36,008 nucleotides of DNA from Collinsella sp. (GTDB lineage: Bacteria > Actinomycetota > Coriobacteriia > Coriobacteriales > Coriobacteriaceae): contig DXMV01000016.1 of the NCBI GenBank assembly GCA_019414055.1, forward strand, positions 1-36,008, in the 5' to 3' direction. Below the pieces are notes generated by a model. The model did not search any database. It was not told the origin of the DNA and worked only from the letters and a program-made list of their open reading frames with translations. Positions 31,201 to 36,008 of this stretch are shown piece after piece. A program made the translations under genes and the position numbers. Numbering within the stretch: the stretch's first letter is position 1; every line of letters starts with the position of its first letter.

Positions 31201-31411
31201 ATATGTATCCTTTCGGCCGAGTTTTTCGCGTCGAACCATTGTAGCGTCCTGCTGCCACTTTGCTAGGCTAAAGCGCCGTAGATTTTTGGGACATGCCCTA
31301 ATCTCTACTTTTGGAGTGATTTGGGCCGCTGGCGGCATCGCTGGGCGATGTGCTCGCGCGGATGGGGCCGCTCGTTGTACCATAACTGCAACTGACTCGT
31401 AAGGAGCATCC

Positions 31412-32338
31412 ATGCCCATTCGTATTCCCGACGCCCTTCCTGCTGCTGCGCAACTCGAGAGCGAGAACATCTTTGTCATGACCGAGTACCGCGCACTGCA
31501 TCAGGACATCCGTCCGCTGCGCGTGCTCATCCTCAACCTCATGCCCACCAAAATCGCTACTGAGACGCAAATCATGCGCAAGCTCTCCAACACGCCGCTG
31601 CAGGTGGAGGTGGACCTGCTGCGCACCAAGACGCACGAGGCCACGCACGTAAGCGCCGGCCACCTGGAGACGTTCTACCGCACGTTCGACGACATCCGCG
31701 ACATCCACTACGACGGCCTGATTATCACGGGCGCACCGGTGGAGCAGATGCCGTTCGAAGAAGTCGACTATTGGCCCGAGCTCTGCCAGATCATGGACTG
31801 GTCCACCACGCACGTGCACTCTACGCTGCACATTTGCTGGGGCGCGCAGGCCGGCTTGTATCATCATTACGGTATTCAGAAATACGACCTGCCGGCAAAG
31901 GCGAGCGGCGTCTTTGAGCACCGGCTCGTCAAGCCGCAAAGCCCGCTGGTCCGCGGTTTTGACGACCGCTTCTATGCCGTGCATTCGCGCAACACCGATG
32001 TGCGCCGCGAGGACGTGGAGGCCGAGCCGCAGCTCGAGGTCGTTGCTGTGTCCGACGAGGTGGGCCTGTACATCGTCAAGTCGACCGACAGCCGCCGCTT
32101 CTTTGTATTTGGCCACCCCGAGTACGATACCGACACGCTGCGCCTGGAGTACGAGCGCGACGTGAAGCGTGGGCTTGACCCAGAGGTGCCGGCGCATTAC
32201 TTCCCGGGCGACGACCCCACCGCCGAGCCGCGCAATGTCTGGCGCAGCCAGGCCCAGCTGTTCTACACCAACTGGCTCAACTACTACGTCTACCAGACCA
32301 CGCCCTACGACCTGGCCCGCGCCGGCGAGGAGCACTAG
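31412..32338 (+). CDS. metAA: Homoserine O-acetyltransferase, MetA family
   Basis: A 308-residue enzyme of the MetA (homoserine trans-acylase) fold, which activates homoserine for methionine synthesis. The catalytic Cys lies in HICWGAQAGLYHHYG, and the catalytic His and Glu in FGHPEYD. The acyl-choice residue is Glu in GAPVEQMPFEEVDYW; E. coli has Gly there and uses succinyl-CoA, whereas Glu enzymes of this family use acetyl-CoA. I therefore name it an acetyltransferase, from established knowledge of that switch. Ribosome site AAGGAG. It diverges from the dehydrogenase gene with a 211-base gap in which I see no riboswitch. Confidence 0.92.
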   Translation: MPIRIPDALPAAAQLESENIFVMTEYRALHQDIRPLRVLILNLMPTKIATETQIMRKLSNTPLQVEVDLLRTKTHEATHVSAGHLETFYRTFDDIRDIHYDGLIITGAPVEQMPFEEVDYWPELCQIMDWSTTHVHSTLHICWGAQAGLYHHYGIQKYDLPAKASGVFEHRLVKPQSPLVRGFDDRFYAVHSRNTDVRREDVEAEPQLEVVAVSDEVGLYIVKSTDSRRFFVFGHPEYDTDTLRLEYERDVKRGLDPEVPAHYFPGDDPTAEPRNVWRSQAQLFYTNWLNYYVYQTTPYDLARAGEEH

Positions 32339-32361
32339 GCCATCGAGGGGCAACCCGGTCC

Positions 32362-32982
32362 TTAGGCGCTGATGATGCGCGGCAGCGGCAGGTCGTGGGC
32401 GTCGATGGGAACGTGGTCGACGCATTGCTCGTCAAAGGCGATGCCGATGACTTGGCAGTCAGGGCGAAGCGTGGGCAGGTAGCGGTCGTAGCAGCCGCCG
32501 CCGTAGCCCAGGCGCGCGCCGGTGCGGTCGAAGGCCACGAGCGGCACGACGATCGTGTCGAGCGCTTCGGCAGGCACGATGGGGAAGCGGCCGCTGTCGA
32601 TGTCCGCGGCCGCGAAGGCCCGCGTGGGGTGGGCGATAAACGGGGTCGTGTCGACGTCGCCGGCAGCGACGGTCCTCATGCATATGCGCTGGCCGCACGC
32701 AGCGGCTTCGGCTGCCGCGAGCATACAGGGGTACACGACGCGACAGCCGCGCCGTTCGGCGTAGCTGGCAAATGCAGAGGGATTGGGCTCGGATCCCGTC
32801 GCCGCATACGTTGCCACGGTCACCGGGTCGCCTTGACGGCTGCCGAGCAGTCGGTCGAGTTTTGCTGCGAGCTGGGAGGATATCGAGGCCGACTTTTGCT
32901 CACGGAGAGCCTGCGGGATGCCGTCGCGCCGGGCAAGCGCTTTGACGCGGGCGGCTTGTTTTTGTTGCACAACGTCGAGCAT
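32362..32982 (-). CDS. 5-formyltetrahydrofolate cyclo-ligase
   Basis: A 206-residue ATP-dependent enzyme that converts 5-formyl-THF to 5,10-methenyl-THF in folate metabolism. The signature LGYGGGCYDRYL near the C terminus, together with VPLVAFDRTGARLG before it and the N-terminal KQAARVKALARRD basic helix, identifies the family. The start is the ATG preceded by GGAGGA; an in-frame TTG 12 bases earlier overlaps that ribosome site and is less likely. It converges with metAA, only 23 bases between the stops. Confidence 0.92.
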   Translation of the reverse strand: MLDVVQQKQAARVKALARRDGIPQALREQKSASISSQLAAKLDRLLGSRQGDPVTVATYAATGSEPNPSAFASYAERRGCRVVYPCMLAAAEAAACGQRICMRTVAAGDVDTTPFIAHPTRAFAAADIDSGRFPIVPAEALDTIVVPLVAFDRTGARLGYGGGCYDRYLPTLRPDCQVIGIAFDEQCVDHVPIDAHDLPLPRIISA

Positions 32983-33266
32983 GCATTCCTCCAAAGCAGC
33001 TGTTCGGATGCTATAAAGTCTAGCCCTCCGCCCGCGAGAATGGGCGGGTCATCCGTCGACCCTCAGGCTAGTCGGCAATTCCGCGGTTAGCCACCGCCAA
33101 CGGTTGCATATGCGCAACTATGGTCGAGATGTGCATAACGCGAGTTACCATGGCCTACCTCCGCACTTGCGGGGTAGATTGAACCCCAGTTCAGCAGCAC
33201 AACGCAAAAAGACGCGCGTTCCGGGTTGCCGTACGGTAACTTTGTATCCTCGTCTACTCAAAGAAT

Positions 33267-33282
33267 GTTAGTCTGAACTAAC
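33267..33282. promoter_or_regulatory. Palindromic operator before the PacL-like/ATPase genes
   Basis: GTTAGT-CTGA-ACTAAC is a perfect 6-bp-arm palindrome 34 bases before the start codon. Its GTTAG/CTAAC arms resemble DtxR/IdeR-type metal boxes, though the spacing differs from consensus. Upstream TTGTAT (33242-33247) may be part of a promoter. The rest of this 334-base gap (32983-33316) holds no gene; a partial palindrome GTTGCATATGCGCAAC lies near 33103-33118. Confidence 0.5.
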
Positions 33283-33316
33283 TACCGTTCTATCCACACG
33301 TCCGAAAGGATCATCC

Positions 33317-33574
33317 ATGGTCAGCATTCCCAAGACTCACTCCCTGCTCGTTGCCGCCGGCGCCGTCCTGGGCGTCGTTGTTCCCAAGGCCCTCGCGTCC
33401 GACACCGCCAAGCGTGCCGCCGTGGCTACCGTTGCCGCCGGCATGCGCGTCAAGGCCGGCTACCAGGACATCGTCGAGCAGGCCAAGGCCCAGGTCGACG
33501 ACATCGTTGCCGAGGCCGAGTACCTCAACAACCCCGTTGACGTGGAGGTCGTCGAGGGCGGCAAGGCCGAGTAG
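33317..33574 (+). CDS. Small membrane protein next to a metal ATPase, PacL/DUF1490-like
   Basis: An 85-residue protein with one N-terminal hydrophobic helix (about 10-27, LLVAAGAVLGVVVPKAL), a basic Ala-rich helix (28-45) and an acidic tail (VAEAEYLNNPVDVEVVEGGKAE). Layout and gene position resemble the PacL/DUF1490 proteins that accompany P-type metal ATPases in mycobacteria and help stabilise or feed the pump. The His/Asp-rich metal-binding C terminus of some PacLs is not seen here, only acidic residues. Ribosome site GAAAGGA; the ATPase start is 118 bases later, after two hairpins. It is probably co-transcribed with the ATPase. Confidence 0.7.
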   Translation: MVSIPKTHSLLVAAGAVLGVVVPKALASDTAKRAAVATVAAGMRVKAGYQDIVEQAKAQVDDIVAEAEYLNNPVDVEVVEGGKAE

Positions 33575-33607
33575 ACCTCGCGCCCAACGCTTGTCTCAAC
33601 GACTCTA

Positions 33608-33670
33608 AGCAGCTGCGATCGCCCTCAAGCGACGCAGCTGCTGCTCTTTGGGGCGCACGTTTGACGCCCC
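33608..33670 (+). other. Two hairpins between the PacL-like and ATPase genes
   Basis: AGCAGCTGCG (33608-33617) pairs perfectly with 33633-33642, and GGGGCG (33650-33655) with CGCCCC (33665-33670). A CTCTTTGG run but no true T-tract follows the first. They may attenuate transcription or shape the mRNA between the two genes. Confidence 0.55.
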
Positions 33671-33692
33671 GTACCAAGAGAGGCCTTCACGC

Positions 33693-35792
33693 ATGAACTA
33701 CACCATCCAACACGAGGTTCCCGGCCGCGTTCGCGTTAAGCTCGTCGGTCGCGTGCCCGAGGCGGACATCGACGCCCTCACGCGCGCCCTCCGCCAGCAT
33801 CCCGTCATCCAAAAGGCGACGGTCTATCCGCGCACGGGCTCGCTCGCCGTCGAGTTTGAGCCCGCCGCCCGCGCCCAGGCGCTCGCCGCCATTGCCGCTA
33901 TCGACCGCACGGCCGTGGACGAGGCCCGTCGCGACTGCACCGTCGCGCTTGCGCCACGCACCAACAGCCTGCTCATGGATATCGCCACGCTCTTGGGCGG
34001 GCATCTTGCGCGCCGCTGGTTCCTGCCGGCGCCGCTCTCCACGATCTATACCGTCTGGAGCTACCGCGGCTTTCTCAAGGCCGCGCTCGCGTCTCTTGCC
34101 GGCGCGCGCCTCGACGTGCCCGTGCTCGACGCCGCGGCCATCGGCATCTCCTTCCTCAAGCGCGACTGGCGCACCGCCGCCAGCACGATGCTTTTGCTCA
34201 ACCTGGGTGAGCTCCTTGAGGACTACACCCGCGCGCAATCGCAAAACCAGCTCATTTACTCGCTGCTCGACGTGCCCGATTACGCGCAGCTCATCCCCTG
34301 CGGCGACCCGACGCTGCGCGGGGCGGAAGAGCGCCGCGTCCAAGCGACCAACCTCGTGGCTGGCGACCTCATTGTGGTGCGCACCGGCATGCCCATCCCC
34401 GTCGACGGTACCGTCGAGTGGGGCTGCGCCATGGTCAACCAGTCCACGCTCACCGGCGAGCCGCTGGCTATCGAGCGCAGCGTGGGCGACGACGTCTTTG
34501 CCGGCACGGCCGTGGAGGACGGCGAGGCCTACGTGCGCGTGCGCGCTGCCGCGACCGATACCAAGCTGCGCTCGATCGTGAGCCTGGTCGAGCAGTCCGA
34601 GGCCTTAAAGGCCGAGTCGCTCAGCCGCCGTGAGCATATGGCCGACGCCTTTGTGCCGTGGAACTTCCTGCTCGCCGCGGGCGTCTACTTCAAGACCCGC
34701 AGCCTGGTGCGCACGAGTGCCGCGCTCATGGTCGACTACTCCTGCGCGCTCAAGCTTACGGGCGCCATCAGCGTGCTCACGGCCATGAGCCAGAGCGCGC
34801 GCGAGGGCTTCACCGTCAAGGGATCCAAGCATTTTGAGGCCTTTGCCACGGCCGACACCATCGTCTTCGACAAGACGGGCACCCTGACTGCCGCTGCCCC
34901 ACAGGTGGCGGACGTGCTTTCGTTCGATGGCTGGGACCGCACGCAGGTGCTGCGCTTCTCGGCCTGCCTTGAGGAGCACTTTCCGCACCCGGTGGCGCGC
35001 GCCGTGGTCAATGCGGCTGCCGAGTCTGGGCTCGAGCACCGCGAGCGCCATGCCGAGGTGGAGTACCTGGTGGCGCATGGTATCGCGAGCTCGCTCGACG
35101 GCAAGCGCTGCGTGATCGGCTCCGAGCATTTTGTGGTCGAGGACGAGGGTGTCGCGATCGCCGACGATGTGCGGGCGCTGATCGAGGAGAAGCTCGACGG
35201 CCTCTCCAAGCTCTACCTGGCGGTCGATGGCGTGCTCAAGGGTGCGATCGGCATCCAGGACCCGCTCAAGCCGGGCGCGCCCGAGGCACTGGCGCAGCTC
35301 CGCGCGCTGGGCTTTGAGCATATCGTGATGCTCACGGGCGACAACGCCAACGCCGCCGCGCGCATCGCGGGCAAGGCGGGGATCGATGAGTTCCGCGCCG
35401 ATCTCTTGCCCGAGGACAAGCACACCGTGATCGAGCAGATGCGCGCGGCCGGGCGCCGCGTGGTCATGGTGGGCGACGGCGTCAACGACTCGCCGGCGCT
35501 CTCGGCCGCCAACGTGGGTGTGGCCATGGGCTCGGGCACCGCGATCGCCAAAGAGGTCGCCGACATCACGCTCACCGACGGCGACCTTGCCTCGCTCGTG
35601 GTGCTGCGCCGTTTGGCGCTCGGACTCGAGGAGCGCATGGACGCATCGTTTAGAGAGGTCATCGGCCTCAACTCGCTGCTGTTGGCGGGAGGCGTCGCGG
35701 GCCTTATTGCCCCGCAGGTGAGCTCGCTCATCCATAACGGCTCCACGGTCTTCCTCTCGGCGCGAAACGCCCGCGCCTACCAGGTGCGCTAG
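33693..35792 (+). CDS. P1B-type heavy-metal-translocating ATPase
   Basis: A 699-residue P-type ATPase. An N-terminal HMA-like domain (1-75) has no CxxC. The catalytic core is intact: phosphorylated Asp393 in FDKTGTLT, the TGE of LTGEP, the P1B-typical His-Pro in EEHFPHPVARAV, and MVGDGVNDSPAL (about 592-603). The transmembrane metal-site motif, CPC in copper pumps, reads DYSCALK with Cys351 and no Pro, so a simple copper assignment is unlikely. Together with the PacL-like neighbour and the DtxR-like box this points to Mn, Fe or Zn transport, but this is inference. Start ATG chosen for AGAGAGG upstream; the in-frame extension is poorly supported. Followed by repeats and an IS. Confidence 0.9.
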   Translation: MNYTIQHEVPGRVRVKLVGRVPEADIDALTRALRQHPVIQKATVYPRTGSLAVEFEPAARAQALAAIAAIDRTAVDEARRDCTVALAPRTNSLLMDIATLLGGHLARRWFLPAPLSTIYTVWSYRGFLKAALASLAGARLDVPVLDAAAIGISFLKRDWRTAASTMLLLNLGELLEDYTRAQSQNQLIYSLLDVPDYAQLIPCGDPTLRGAEERRVQATNLVAGDLIVVRTGMPIPVDGTVEWGCAMVNQSTLTGEPLAIERSVGDDVFAGTAVEDGEAYVRVRAAATDTKLRSIVSLVEQSEALKAESLSRREHMADAFVPWNFLLAAGVYFKTRSLVRTSAALMVDYSCALKLTGAISVLTAMSQSAREGFTVKGSKHFEAFATADTIVFDKTGTLTAAAPQVADVLSFDGWDRTQVLRFSACLEEHFPHPVARAVVNAAAESGLEHRERHAEVEYLVAHGIASSLDGKRCVIGSEHFVVEDEGVAIADDVRALIEEKLDGLSKLYLAVDGVLKGAIGIQDPLKPGAPEALAQLRALGFEHIVMLTGDNANAAARIAGKAGIDEFRADLLPEDKHTVIEQMRAAGRRVVMVGDGVNDSPALSAANVGVAMGSGTAIAKEVADITLTDGDLASLVVLRRLALGLEERMDASFREVIGLNSLLLAGGVAGLIAPQVSSLIHNGSTVFLSARNARAYQVR

Positions 35793-35801
35793 CCTCGGGA
35801 A

Positions 35802-35846
35802 ACCTGCCAAAAAGGGACAGGTTTATTTTGGCAGGTTTTATCTGGG
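35802..35846. repeat. 45-bp hairpin repeat, copy 2
   Basis: Reverse complement of 22776-22820 with one difference. Arms ACCTGCCAAAA and TTTTGGCAGGT fold into an 11-bp hairpin beginning 10 bases after the ATPase stop; here the transcript end could use it as a terminator-like stem. Confidence 0.8.
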
Positions 35847-35888
35847 CAAACGCGATAATGACGGCCCAAACCACCACAAAGGGGACAG

Positions 35889-36008
35889 TGAACTGCCTCC
35901 CATTTCTTGGACATCGGGAAATGGGAGGTTTTCCATGAGTATAGACCTCAGGGTGAAGCACGACCTGGAGTCCAGGAGGCGGGCCGTCGAGCTCTTCGAC
36001 GCCGGCGT
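35889..36008 (+). mobile_element. Left end of an insertion sequence, IS3-like (cut by window end)
   Basis: The sequence from TGAACTGCC onward looks like an IS terminus followed at once by a transposase-like gene. A 10-bp perfect stem CCTCCCATTT (35896-35905) / AAATGGGAGG (35919-35928) lies inside the end and covers the ribosome site GGGAGG of that gene. The exact tip and target duplication cannot be set because the right end lies outside the window. Confidence 0.6.
35935..36008 (+). CDS. Transposase OrfA-like protein, N-terminal fragment
   Basis: Only the first 24 codons are inside the window: MSIDLRVKHDLESRRRAVEL followed by FDAG. The basic, helical start RVKHDLESRRRAVELFDAG is like the helix-turn-helix beginning of IS3-family OrfA proteins. 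The ATG is 6 bases from GGGAGG, which is inside the hairpin stem. The frame runs off the right edge; the family call rests on few residues. Confidence 0.55.
   Translation, partial: MSIDLRVKHDLESRRRAVELFDAG

Noticed and set aside
31201..31411. SAM or other methionine riboswitch before metAA
   Set aside because: I could not find the conserved core or pseudoknot elements of a SAM riboswitch class in this gap.
31201..31479. Longer N terminus of the hydroxyacid dehydrogenase
   Set aside because: The upstream in-frame stretch overlaps the start of divergent metAA and has no ribosome site; AAAGGA supports the MYQTRKIGVVG start.

Overview
The window looks like a chromosomal segment from a high-GC, anaerobic gut actinobacterium of the class Coriobacteriia, most likely Collinsella or a close relative. 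This is inferred from base composition, gene content (rubrerythrin, mannose-type PTS, fructoselysine-type deglycases, a hydroxyisocaproate-type dehydrogenase) and many short palindromic intergenic repeats. I see no prophage, plasmid or CRISPR genes. One insertion sequence begins at the right edge.

Layout. 1-2700: tRNA-Asp, then an Rrf2-family Fe-S regulator, a cluster-less MutY-like glycosylase and rubrerythrin, which together suggest redox or DNA-oxidation defence. 2687-4437: two small membrane-protein genes, each preceded by a copy of a large hairpin element that ends in a terminator. 4562-12334: RmuC, an ABC exporter, endonuclease III and Mfd. 12417-15021: PAP2 phosphatase, a threonine-aldolase-like PLP enzyme and a GNAT acetyltransferase. 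15396-29845: a sugar-amine region with three SIS-domain proteins of the fructoselysine-6-phosphate deglycase type, a complete mannose-family PTS (EIIAB, EIIC, EIID), an EamA transporter, a HAD phosphatase, a YitT membrane protein and three GntR/UTRA regulators, with RecQ interposed. 30223-32982: an L-2-hydroxyacid (hydroxyisocaproate-type) dehydrogenase, MetA with the acetyl-specific residue, and 5-formyl-THF cyclo-ligase. 33317-35792: a small PacL-like membrane protein and a P1B-type metal ATPase. 35889-36008: left end of an IS3-like element.

How the genes fit together. The likely catabolic route is PTS import and phosphorylation of a glycated amine, followed by cleavage by a SIS deglycase to sugar phosphate plus free amine. 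Shared promoter motifs (AAGACGTTATA and its relatives) tie the PTS operon, the EamA gene and the second GntR gene into one putative regulon. The first and third GntR genes sit beside their own SIS gene, and distinct repeated operators (TTGTATGC; paired ATAGAAC) lie in front of those SIS genes. The region therefore looks like three separately controlled deglycase modules rather than one operon.

The intergenic DNA is rich in palindromes: a 123-bp element in two copies with 18-bp perfect terminal inverted repeats, a 182-bp relative with 32-bp perfect terminal repeats, a 45-bp hairpin repeat in two inverted copies, GGGACGTTCC-type repeats, and the pair of hairpin elements at 2687 and 3595. All functional statements are read from sequence without database searches.
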